A DNA stretch of 64,000 nucleotides, taken from positions 56,864-120,863 of the forward strand of contig AORU01000008.1 in assembly GCA_000344275.1 (NCBI GenBank). The letters run 5' to 3'. The notes below the pieces were generated by a model. It was given only the letters and a program-made list of their open reading frames with translations. It had not been told where the DNA came from and did no database searches. Shown piece by piece: positions 49,182 through 59,186 of the stretch; positions within the stretch are counted from its first letter, which is position 1, and every line of letters starts with the position of its first letter. The DNA comes from Streptococcus oralis subsp. tigurinus AZ_3a. GTDB lineage: Bacteria > Bacillota > Bacilli > Lactobacillales > Streptococcaceae. Made by a program: the position numbers and the translations under genes.

Positions 49182-49940
49182 ATGTTTGGATTTTTTAAGA
49201 AAGATAAAGCTGCAGAAGTAGAGGTTCCAATACAGGTTCCTAATCATATTGGCATCATCATGGATGGGAATGGTCGCTGGGCTAAAAGACGCATGCAACC
49301 ACGGGTTTTCGGACACAAGGCAGGGATGGAATCCCTTCAAAAGGTGACTAAGGCGGCCAACAAACTGGGCGTTAAGGTTATTACGGTCTATGCTTTTTCT
49401 ACGGAAAATTGGACTCGTCCAGATCAGGAAGTCAAGTTTATCATGAACTTACCAGTCGAGTTTTATGATAACTATGTTCCTGAATTGCATGCAAATAATG
49501 TTAAAATTCAGATGATTGGGGAGACGGACCGTTTGCCTAAGCCGACTTTTGAAGCTTTGACAAAAGCAGAGGAATTGACTAAGAACAATACGGGTTTGAT
49601 TCTCAATTTTGCTCTTAACTATGGTGGACGTGCTGAGATTACACAGGCTGTTAAGCTGATTTCTCAGGATGTTTTAGATGCGAAAATCAATCCGGGTGAT
49701 ATCACAGAGGAATTGATTGGCAACTATCTCTTCACCCAACATTTGCCTAAGGATGTGCGAGATCCGGACTTGATTATTCGTACCAGTGGAGAATTACGCT
49801 TGAGCAATTTCCTTCCATGGCAGGGAGCCTATAGTGAGCTCTATTTTACGGATACCCTGTGGCCTGATTTTGACGAGGAAGCCTTACAGAAAGCAATTCT
49901 TGCCTATAATCGTCGTCATCGCCGATTTGGAGGAGTTTAG
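49182..49940 (+). CDS. uppS: Undecaprenyl diphosphate synthase
   Basis: I place the start at ATG 49182 (MFGFFKKDKAAEVEV) after TAGGAATAAGATC. The 252-residue cis-prenyltransferase has the catalytic Asp in GIIMDGNGRWAK, then AFSTENWTRP, NYGGRAEI and RTSGELRLSNFLPWQ. It makes the C55 lipid carrier for peptidoglycan and capsule. It is first in the uppS-cdsA-eep-proS cluster. Confidence 0.96.
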   Translation: MFGFFKKDKAAEVEVPIQVPNHIGIIMDGNGRWAKRRMQPRVFGHKAGMESLQKVTKAANKLGVKVITVYAFSTENWTRPDQEVKFIMNLPVEFYDNYVPELHANNVKIQMIGETDRLPKPTFEALTKAEELTKNNTGLILNFALNYGGRAEITQAVKLISQDVLDAKINPGDITEELIGNYLFTQHLPKDVRDPDLIIRTSGELRLSNFLPWQGAYSELYFTDTLWPDFDEEALQKAILAYNRRHRRFGGV

Positions 49941-49948
49941 GAGAAAAT

Positions 49949-50752
49949 ATGACCAAGGATTTACAAGAGAGAACACTGTTTGCTGGACTGGCTCTGCTTA
50001 TCTTCCTTCCCGTCTTGTTTGTTGGAGGGCTCTTGTTGCAGATAGGAATTGGCTTGATAGCTATGCTGGCTGTTCATGAGCTCCTGCACATGAAGGGACT
50101 AAAGACCATGACCATTGAGGGCACCTTGACCCTCCTTGCAACCTTTGCTCTCACAATCCCCTTAGAAAACTACCTAACTTTTTTGCCGGTTGATGGCAAT
50201 GTAGTTGCCTACAGTGTTTTGATTACAATTATGTTAGGAACGACTGTTTTCAGTAAAAACTATACGATTGAAGATGCTGCCTTTCCAATTGCTGTGAGTT
50301 TTTATGTTGGTTTTGGTTTCAATGCCTTACTAGATGCTCGTATAGCTGGATTTGATAAGGTTCTTCTGGCTCTCTTTATCGTTTGGGCGACAGATAGTGC
50401 AGCTTATCTGACGGGGGTGAATTTTGGCAAGCATAAGTTAGCCCCGAGAGTTTCTCCTAATAAGAGTATTGAGGGCTTTGTTGGGGGTATTCTAGGTGCG
50501 GTACTGATAACAGTACTCTTCATGCTAGTGGACAGTACAGTTGCTCTTCCCTATGGAGTTTATAGGATGAGTCTTTTTGCCACCTTCTTCAGTGTGGCAG
50601 GCCAGTTTGGTGACTTGATTGAGAGTGCCATGAAACGCCATTTCGGTGTCAAGGATTCTGGAAAATTTATCCCTGGACATGGCGGTGTATTGGATCGCTT
50701 TGACAGCATGTTGGTTGTGTTTCCAATGATGCACTTATTTGGCCTGTTTTAA
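49949..50752 (+). CDS. cdsA: Phosphatidate cytidylyltransferase
   Basis: The 267-residue membrane protein has about eight helices and the CdsA signature near the C-terminus (KRHFGVKDSGKFIPGHGGVL then DRFDSM). It makes CDP-diacylglycerol for phospholipid synthesis. It begins 8 bases after uppS with AGGAGAAAAT in the gap. Confidence 0.96.
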   Translation: MTKDLQERTLFAGLALLIFLPVLFVGGLLLQIGIGLIAMLAVHELLHMKGLKTMTIEGTLTLLATFALTIPLENYLTFLPVDGNVVAYSVLITIMLGTTVFSKNYTIEDAAFPIAVSFYVGFGFNALLDARIAGFDKVLLALFIVWATDSAAYLTGVNFGKHKLAPRVSPNKSIEGFVGGILGAVLITVLFMLVDSTVALPYGVYRMSLFATFFSVAGQFGDLIESAMKRHFGVKDSGKFIPGHGGVLDRFDSMLVVFPMMHLFGLF

Positions 50753-50767
50753 AGAAAGGAAGATTGA

Positions 50768-52024
50768 ATGATTGGATTGCTAACCTTTATCCTCGTTTTT
50801 GGGATTATAGTGGTGGTGCATGAGTTTGGACATTTTTACTTTGCCAAGAAATCAGGCATTCTAGTTCGTGAATTTGCCATTGGTATGGGGCCCAAGATTT
50901 TTTCCCATATCGGCAAGGATGGCACTGCTTATACCATTCGAATCCTTCCTCTAGGAGGCTATGTTCGTATGGCAGGCTGGGGTGATGATGCGACAGAAAT
51001 CAAGACAGGAACTCCAGTCAGTTTAACACTTACCGACGATGGTAAGGTCAAACGGATCAACCTCTCAGGAAAGAAACTGGATCAAACGGCTCTTCCTATG
51101 CAGGTAACTCAGTTTGACTTTGAAGACAAGCTCTTTATCAAGGGGTTGGTCCTGGAAGAAGAAAAGACTTTTGCAGTGGATCATGATGCAACGGTTGTTG
51201 AAGAAGATGGAACCGAAGTGCGCATCGCTCCTCTGGATGTACAGTATCAAAATGCTTCTATCTGGGGCAAGCTCATCACCAACTTTGCAGGTCCTATGAA
51301 TAACTTTATCTTAGGTGTTGTTGTTTTTTGGATCTTGATCTTTTTGCAGGGCGGTGTTAGAGATACTCAGACAAATCTCTTTCACGTCATGCCAGAGGGA
51401 GCTTTGGCCAAGGTGGGTGTAGCTGAGACAGCTCAAATTACTAAGGTCGGCTCGCATGAGGTTAAAAATTGGCAAGACTTAACCCAGGCCGTGGAAGCAG
51501 ATACCAAGGACAAGATCGCTCCGACCTTGGATGTGACCATTTCTGAAAATGGTAGCGAAAAACAAGTAACTGTGACGCCAGAAGAGAATCAAGGACGTTA
51601 CATTCTCGGGGTTCAACCGGGAGTCAAGTCAGACTTTCTGTCCATGTTTGTTGGTGGCTTTACAACCGCTGCTGACTCAGGGCTCCGTATTCTTTCGGCT
51701 CTGAAAAACTTGATTTTCCATCCAGATTTGAACAAACTCGGTGGTCCTGTTGCCATTTTTAAGGCAAGTAGCGATGCTGCTAAAAATGGTCTTGAGAATG
51801 TTCTCTACTTCCTAGCTATGATTTCTATTAATATCGGGATTTTTAACTTGATTCCGATCCCGGCTTTGGATGGTGGAAAGATTGTGCTCAATATCTTAGA
51901 GGCTATCCGCCGGAAACCCCTTAAACAAGAAATTGAAACCTATGTCACCATGGCTGGTGTAGTTATCATGGTTGTCTTGATGCTAGCTGTGACCTGGAAT
52001 GACATTATGCGACTCTTCTTTTAG
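50768..52024 (+). CDS. eep: Site-2 membrane metalloprotease Eep/RseP
   Basis: The 418-residue protein has the zinc motif [13 protein letters not shown] in the first helix, a PDZ domain (about 200-280, [20 protein letters not shown]) and the second catalytic motif [14 protein letters not shown] near the C-terminus. Eep cleaves residual signal peptides and membrane regulators, including pheromone precursors in streptococci and enterococci. Confidence 0.95.
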   Translation: MIGLLTFILVFGIIVVVHEFGHFYFAKKSGILVREFAIGMGPKIFSHIGKDGTAYTIRILPLGGYVRMAGWGDDATEIKTGTPVSLTLTDDGKVKRINLSGKKLDQTALPMQVTQFDFEDKLFIKGLVLEEEKTFAVDHDATVVEEDGTEVRIAPLDVQYQNASIWGKLITNFAGPMNNFILGVVVFWILIFLQGGVRDTQTNLFHVMPEGALAKVGVAETAQITKVGSHEVKNWQDLTQAVEADTKDKIAPTLDVTISENGSEKQVTVTPEENQGRYILGVQPGVKSDFLSMFVGGFTTAADSGLRILSALKNLIFHPDLNKLGGPVAIFKASSDAAKNGLENVLYFLAMISINIGIFNLIPIPALDGGKIVLNILEAIRRKPLKQEIETYVTMAGVVIMVVLMLAVTWNDIMRLFF

Positions 52025-52028
52025 ATAA

Positions 52029-53894
<1,866 letters not shown>

Positions 53895-53910
53895 AAACTA
53901 TAATCAGAAG

Positions 53911-53952
53911 AAAAACAAGGCAAAAATGTAACTAGTTTTTACCTTGTTTTTT
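53911..53952 (+). terminator. Terminator after proS
   Basis: Stem AAAAACAAGG/CCTTGTTTTT (53911-53920/53942-53951) with inner AAAAA/TTTTT pairing and a T-run. It overlaps the upstream edge of the bglA promoter (TATAAT at 53956-53961). Confidence 0.8.
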
Positions 53953-53992
53953 CTATATAATGGGGGAAATGAGTAAATGAAGAGGTAAAGCT

Positions 53993-55372
53993 ATGCTAAA
54001 ATTTCCAAAGGATTTTGTCTGGGGTTCCTCCACTTCTGGACCACAGACAGAAGGACGAATGCCAGGTGATGGCAAGGGAGATAATCTCTGGGATTATTGG
54101 TATCAGGTGGAGCCAAACCGCTACTACAATGGGATTGGACCTGACAAGACATCGACTTTCTATGAGAACTGGGAAAAGGATATTGAGCTTTTGGTAGAGA
54201 CTGGTCACACAGCCTTCCGAACTTCTATCCAGTGGTCTCGCATTTTCCCACAAGGCCGTGGAGAGGTCAATCCACAAGGGGTGGCTTTTTATCGTCAGGT
54301 CTTTGAAGCCATTAAGGCCAAAGGAATTCGTCTTTTAGTCAATCTCTACCACTTTGACCTGCCATTTGCCCTTCAAGAAGACGGCGATGGTTGGGAGAAT
54401 AAGGCAACTGTCTCAGCCTATGAAGACTATGCTCGTTTTTGTTTTGAGACTTACGGTGACTTGGTAGACCAATGGATTACCTTCAATGAACCCATCGTAC
54501 CTGTAGAATTTGGCTATTTTTACGATGCCCACTATCCTCATAAGGTAGATGCCAAAGCAGCAGTTAAGGTTGCCTATCATACGCAACTGGCTAGTAGTCT
54601 TGCGGTTAAGGCCTGTCATGAGGTTTTGCCTGATTCTAAGATTGGGATTGTCCTTAACTTGACACCGGCTTATCCACGCAGCCAGCATCCTACTGATGTC
54701 AAGGCAGCTCGCATTGCCGAACTCTTCCAAGCCCAATCTTTCCTAGATCCGTCTGTCTTGGGAGCTTATCCAGAAGAGTTAGTAGAGATTTTAGCTGAGC
54801 ATGATTTACTACCAGATTCTACAGCAGAAGAGTTGGAGCTTATCCGTGAACATACTGTGGACTTTCTTGGAGTCAACTACTACCAGCCTTTGCGCGTTAT
54901 GGCGCCACGTTTTGCCAAGCATCCAGACAGTCCACTCTTGCCAGAGCATTTCTATGAGCCTTATATCATGCCGGGCCGTAAAATCAATCCTCACCGCGGT
55001 TGGGAAATCTACGAGCAGGGGATTTATGATATCGCCCAAAATATCAAGGAAAACTATGATAATATTGAGTGGATGCTAACTGAAAACGGCATGGGTGTTG
55101 AAGGGGAAGAAAAATTCCGTGAGAATGGCATGATTCAGGACGACTATCGTATTGACTTTGTCAAAGGTCATCTTCGTGAGCTGCACCGTGCTATTGAAGA
55201 CGGAGCCAATTGTAAGGGCTACTTGATTTGGACCTTTATCGACTGCTGGTCATGGCTCAACAGTTATAAAAATCGCTACGGTCTGGTTGAGCTTGACTTG
55301 GAAACACAGGAACGCCGCCTGAAGAAATCAGGTCACTGGTTCAAAGAACTCAGCGATCATAATGGATTTTAA
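53993..55372 (+). CDS. bglA: 6-phospho-beta-glucosidase, GH1 family
   Basis: The 459-residue GH1 enzyme has the acid/base motif QWITFNEPIVPV and nucleophile motif MLTENGMGVEG, and the N-terminal FPKDFVWGSSTSGPQTEGRM. It hydrolyses phosphorylated beta-glucosides imported by PTS. No PTS gene is adjacent in the window. Confidence 0.93.
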   Translation: MLKFPKDFVWGSSTSGPQTEGRMPGDGKGDNLWDYWYQVEPNRYYNGIGPDKTSTFYENWEKDIELLVETGHTAFRTSIQWSRIFPQGRGEVNPQGVAFYRQVFEAIKAKGIRLLVNLYHFDLPFALQEDGDGWENKATVSAYEDYARFCFETYGDLVDQWITFNEPIVPVEFGYFYDAHYPHKVDAKAAVKVAYHTQLASSLAVKACHEVLPDSKIGIVLNLTPAYPRSQHPTDVKAARIAELFQAQSFLDPSVLGAYPEELVEILAEHDLLPDSTAEELELIREHTVDFLGVNYYQPLRVMAPRFAKHPDSPLLPEHFYEPYIMPGRKINPHRGWEIYEQGIYDIAQNIKENYDNIEWMLTENGMGVEGEEKFRENGMIQDDYRIDFVKGHLRELHRAIEDGANCKGYLIWTFIDCWSWLNSYKNRYGLVELDLETQERRLKKSGHWFKELSDHNGF

Positions 55373-55382
55373 GAATAAAAAG

Positions 55383-55409
55383 AGTGAGATGGTGTTCATC
55401 TCACTTTTT
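55383..55409. terminator. Bidirectional terminator between bglA and the EamA gene
   Basis: A 9-bp stem AGTGAGATG/CATCTCACT (55383-55391/55397-55405) is flanked by A5 on the left and T5 on the right. It serves both convergent genes. Confidence 0.85.
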
Positions 55410-55410
55410 A

Positions 55411-55824
55411 TTACAATATCATCACCAAGGTCCCGATCGTAATCAGGATACAGCCAATGATTGTTTTAAACGTCAGGACATCCTGTAGGAAGAAAAAGGC
55501 TAGAACGAGGGTAATGACGAGACTGAATTTATCAACAGCAGATACCTCAGTTGCATTGCCCATCTGCAAGGCCTTGTAGTAGCAGAGCCAGGAGGTGCCA
55601 GTGGCCAGGCCTGATAAGATGAGAAAGAGCCAACTTTTTTTACTGATGTTGATAATTTCGGTCTGACTATTGGTCAAGAAAACCATGGCCCAGGCCATAA
55701 GAATGACGACGACTGTACGAATAGCGGTTGCTAGATTGGATGGAACTCCCTCAATCCCAATCTTGGCTAAAATTGACGTTAAGGCTGCAAAGACAGCTGA
55801 TAAAAGTGCGAAGAAAAACCACAT
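55411..55824 (-). CDS. EamA/DMT-family small membrane transporter
   Basis: The 137-residue protein has about five membrane helices and the EamA repeat pattern (ALLSAVFAALTSILAKIGIE ... TGTSWLCYYKALQMGNATEV ... FLQDVLTFKTIIGCILITIG). It is a single-repeat member that probably works as a dimer; the substrate is unknown. GAGGAGATATTTGCT precedes the start. Confidence 0.87.
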   Translation of the reverse strand: MWFFFALLSAVFAALTSILAKIGIEGVPSNLATAIRTVVVILMAWAMVFLTNSQTEIINISKKSWLFLILSGLATGTSWLCYYKALQMGNATEVSAVDKFSLVITLVLAFFFLQDVLTFKTIIGCILITIGTLVMIL

Positions 55825-55911
55825 AGCAAATATCTCCTCTTTTTATTATAAGTAATTGATGCTGACTTGTCAGGTATCAAGTGAAATTTGGATAAAATAC
55901 CAGATAGAAAA

Positions 55912-56002
55912 ACTATACCAATTTTTATTCTTGACAAGTGAGAAAAACAAGTATATACTGTTTTTGCTGATTCTGTAAAGGGGAAATCAGACTATACCAA
56001 TT
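55912..56002 (+). promoter_or_regulatory. glmS promoter with two NagR-type operators
   Basis: TTGACA (55931-55936), 17 bases, TATACT (55954-55959). ACTATACCAATT occurs twice, at 55912-55923 (upstream of the -35) and 55991-56002 (in the leader). This resembles the GntR-family NagR (dre) sites that control glmS and nag genes in streptococci. The leader up to the ATG at 56040 has no clear Shine-Dalgarno and I see no glmS ribozyme. Confidence 0.7.
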
Positions 56003-56039
56003 TAAGGGGAAAGCACAGCTGGTCTGTGTCGTATATACT

Positions 56040-57848
56040 ATGTGTGGAATTGTTGGTGTTGTTGGAAACACAAATGCAACTGATATTTTGATTCAAGGGC
56101 TTGAAAAGCTTGAATACCGTGGTTATGATTCTGCGGGGATTTTTGTCCTAGGTGGTGCTGAAAATCATCTAGTCAAGGCTGTCGGTCGTATCGCAGAATT
56201 GTCTGCTAAGACAGCTGGTGTTGAGGGAACAACTGGTATAGGTCATACGCGTTGGGCGACTCACGGGAAACCAACGGAAGACAATGCTCACCCACACCGC
56301 TCTGAGACTGGACGTTTTGTCTTGGTGCACAATGGAGTGATTGAAAACTACCTTGAAATCAAGGAAGAATACCTTGCAGGTCACCACTTCAAGGGGCAAA
56401 CCGATACGGAAATCGCCGTTCACTTGATTGGAAAATTTGTAGAAGAAGATGCTCTCTCAGTTCTTGAAGCCTTCAAAAAAGCTCTTCACATCATCCGTGG
56501 TTCATATGCCTTTGCCTTGATTGACTCTGAAAATCCAGATGTCATCTATGTCGCTAAGAACAAATCACCACTTTTGATTGGTCTTGGGGAAGGCTATAAC
56601 ATGGTCTGCTCAGATGCTATGGCTATGATTCGTGAAACCAACCAATACATGGAAATTCATGACCAAGAGTTGGTAATCGTCAAGGCGGATAGTGTGGAAG
56701 CTCAAGACTATGATGGTAATCGCCGTGAACGTGCTAGCTACACTGCTGAGCTAGACTTGTCAGATATCGGTAAGGGGACTTACCCTTACTATATGCTCAA
56801 GGAAATCGATGAGCAACCAACGGTTATGCGTAAACTCATCCAAGCCTACACAGATGAGGCAGGTCAAGTTGTCGTAGATCCAGCTATCATCAAGGCTGTT
56901 CAAGATGCAGACCGTATCTACATCCTTGCTGCTGGAACATCGTACCACGCAGGATTTGCTTCTAAGAAGATGTTGGAAGAACTGACAGATACACCAGTTG
57001 AACTTGGAATTTCATCTGAGTGGGGCTATGGTATGCCACTTCTCAGCAAAAAACCACTCTTTATCTTTATCAGCCAGTCTGGTGAAACAGCTGACAGCCG
57101 TCAGGTTTTGGTTAAGGCTAATGAAATGGGGATTCCGAGCTTGACAGTGACAAACGTCCCAGGTTCAACCCTTTCACGTGAAGCCAATCATACCATGCAC
57201 CTTCATGCAGGTCCTGAAATTGCCGTAGCATCAACCAAGGCCTATACAGCACAAATCGCAGCTTTTGCCTTCCTTGCAAAAGCAGTCGGAGAAGCAAACG
57301 GCAATGCCAAAGCGCAAGCCTTTGACCTGGTTCATGAGTTGTCAATCGTAGCTCAGTCTATCGAATCAACTCTTTCAGAAAAAGAAACCATTGATGCCAA
57401 GGTTCGTGACCTTCTTGAAACAACTCGCAACGCCTTTTACATCGGACGTGGTCAAGACTACTATGTAGCCATGGAAGCCAGTCTTAAGCTAAAAGAGATT
57501 TCTTACATCCAATGTGAAGGCTTTGCAGCAGGAGAACTCAAGCACGGAACCATTGCCTTGATTGAAGAGGGGACACCTGTCTTGGCCCTCTTGTCAGATC
57601 CAGTCCTTGCCAACCATACTCGTGGAAATATCCAAGAGGTCGCAGCCCGTGGTGCCAAGGTTCTCACTATTGCAGAAGAGAATGTTGCTAAAGAGACAGA
57701 CGATATCGTCCTTACGACCGTCCACCCTTACCTCTCACCAATCTCAATGGTCGTGCCAACACAATTGGTCGCTTACTTTGCAACACTCCACCGTGGCCTT
57801 GATGTGGACAAACCACGTAACCTTGCTAAGTCAGTAACAGTAGAATAA
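56040..57848 (+). CDS. glmS: Glutamine-fructose-6-phosphate aminotransferase
   Basis: The 602-residue enzyme has the N-terminal glutaminase with catalytic Cys2 ([20 protein letters not shown]), GHTRWATHG, and two SIS isomerase domains ([13 protein letters not shown] ... [31 protein letters not shown]). It makes glucosamine-6-phosphate for cell-wall precursors. The C-terminus [11 protein letters not shown] is canonical. Confidence 0.97.
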   Translation: MCGIVGVVGNTNATDILIQGLEKLEYRGYDSAGIFVLGGAENHLVKAVGRIAELSAKTAGVEGTTGIGHTRWATHGKPTEDNAHPHRSETGRFVLVHNGVIENYLEIKEEYLAGHHFKGQTDTEIAVHLIGKFVEEDALSVLEAFKKALHIIRGSYAFALIDSENPDVIYVAKNKSPLLIGLGEGYNMVCSDAMAMIRETNQYMEIHDQELVIVKADSVEAQDYDGNRRERASYTAELDLSDIGKGTYPYYMLKEIDEQPTVMRKLIQAYTDEAGQVVVDPAIIKAVQDADRIYILAAGTSYHAGFASKKMLEELTDTPVELGISSEWGYGMPLLSKKPLFIFISQSGETADSRQVLVKANEMGIPSLTVTNVPGSTLSREANHTMHLHAGPEIAVASTKAYTAQIAAFAFLAKAVGEANGNAKAQAFDLVHELSIVAQSIESTLSEKETIDAKVRDLLETTRNAFYIGRGQDYYVAMEASLKLKEISYIQCEGFAAGELKHGTIALIEEGTPVLALLSDPVLANHTRGNIQEVAARGAKVLTIAEENVAKETDDIVLTTVHPYLSPISMVVPTQLVAYFATLHRGLDVDKPRNLAKSVTVE

Positions 57849-57855
57849 ACTAAGA

Positions 57856-57880
57856 AAGTCTAGTTCATCTAGACTTTTTC
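57856..57880 (+). terminator. Terminator after glmS
   Basis: A 9-bp stem AAAGTCTAG/CTAGACTTT (57856-57864/57870-57878) is followed by TT. Confidence 0.85.
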
Positions 57881-57959
57881 TAATGAGCAAATTCATTGAA
57901 AATATAACTAATTAGTGATAAAATACCCTAAAAACTAAAAGAGATAGCGAGGAAACGGG

Positions 57960-59012
57960 ATGGTAGAATTAGGAATTTCAACATTTGGTGAAACAACAGC
58001 TCTAGAAGCGACTGGACAGATTTACAGTCATGATGAACGCATTCGTCAGTTGGTGGCAGAAATTGAACTGGCTGATAAGGTTGGTTTGGATGTGTACGGG
58101 ATTGGGGAGCATCATCGGGAGGATTTTGCGGTATCGGCGCCAGAGATTGTTCTTGCAACTGGGGCAGTCAATACCAAGAAAATTCGTTTGACTAGTGCAG
58201 TCAGCATTCTCTCGAGTATGGATCCGGTTCGCTTGTTCCAACAATATGCTACCATCGATGCGGTGTCAAATGGACGGGCAGAGATTATGGCAGGGCGTGG
58301 TTCATTTACCGAGTCTTTCCCTCTGTTTGGTTATGACTTGAAAGACTACGAAGCTCTTTTTGATGAAAAGTTAGACCTGCTTCAGCTGGCAAATGAAAGC
58401 ACCAAAGTGAACTGGCAGGGACAATTGACCCAAAGCATTGCTGGAAAAGAAGTCTATCCTCGTCCAGTTCAGGGGAAATTGCCATTGTGGGTGGCGACAG
58501 GTGGTCATGTAGAGTCAACAGTGAAGATTGCTCGGGCGGGGTTGCCGATTGTCTATGCCATTATCGGTGGCAATCCGCGTTATTTTAAAAAGCTGATTCA
58601 AGCTTATCGTGAGATTGGAAGGGAGACTGGACATGCGGATAAAGACCTGAAAGTGGGCGCTCATTCTTGGGGCTGGATTGCTGAAGATGGCGAGCAGGCT
58701 GTAAAAGATTATTTCCATCCGACCAAGCAAGTGGTGGATGCGATTTCCAAGGACCGTCCACACTGGCAGGAATTGAGTTATGAGCAATATCTTGAACAGG
58801 TTGGACCAAATGGTGCCATGTTTGTGGGCAATCCAGATCAGGTGGCAGAAAAATTGATTCGCATGATTGAGGATTTAGACTTGGACCGTTTCATGCTCCA
58901 TCTACCGCTTGGTTCTATGCCACATGATCAAGTTTTGAGAGCTATTGAACTCTTTGGCACGCAAGTGGCACCCAAAGTACGAGCTTACTCTGCCATGAAA
59001 GAGGGGTTATAA
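57960..59012 (+). CDS. LLM-class flavin-dependent oxidoreductase
   Basis: The 350-residue protein has the luciferase-like TIM-barrel pattern: EIELADKVGLDVYGIGEHHR, RLTSAVSILSSMDPVRLFQQ, YATIDAVSNGRAEIMAGRGS and a C-terminal VGNPDQVAEKLIRMIEDL. It uses reduced flavin; the substrate is unknown. GCGAGGAAACGGG precedes the ATG. Confidence 0.9.
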   Translation: MVELGISTFGETTALEATGQIYSHDERIRQLVAEIELADKVGLDVYGIGEHHREDFAVSAPEIVLATGAVNTKKIRLTSAVSILSSMDPVRLFQQYATIDAVSNGRAEIMAGRGSFTESFPLFGYDLKDYEALFDEKLDLLQLANESTKVNWQGQLTQSIAGKEVYPRPVQGKLPLWVATGGHVESTVKIARAGLPIVYAIIGGNPRYFKKLIQAYREIGRETGHADKDLKVGAHSWGWIAEDGEQAVKDYFHPTKQVVDAISKDRPHWQELSYEQYLEQVGPNGAMFVGNPDQVAEKLIRMIEDLDLDRFMLHLPLGSMPHDQVLRAIELFGTQVAPKVRAYSAMKEGL

Positions 59013-59147
59013 AAAAATCCAATCAGCTGAGTCGATTGGTGAGGAACACCCATGGATTCAGCAACAGGTGGAAGTGGTACAAGGGATAGAGCATACTATC
59101 TAGTGGAATATATACTAGTTTATACCAAGTACAAGATAAAATAGCAA

Positions 59148-59181
59148 AAAAGGCGATTATCCAAGCGGAAATCGTCTTTTT
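59148..59181. terminator. Terminator shared by the LLM gene and the type III operon
   Basis: An 11-bp stem AAAAGGCGATT/AATCGTCTTTT (59148-59158/59170-59180) has A- and T-runs on both sides, so it works in both directions. The 135 bases between the LLM stop and this hairpin show no gene. Confidence 0.8.
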
Positions 59182-59186
59182 GATAC

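Noticed and set aside
55960..56040. glmS ribozyme in the glmS leader
   Set aside because: The leader is too short (about 75 bases) and shows no pseudoknot-like core; streptococcal glmS is instead associated with NagR-type sites, which are present.
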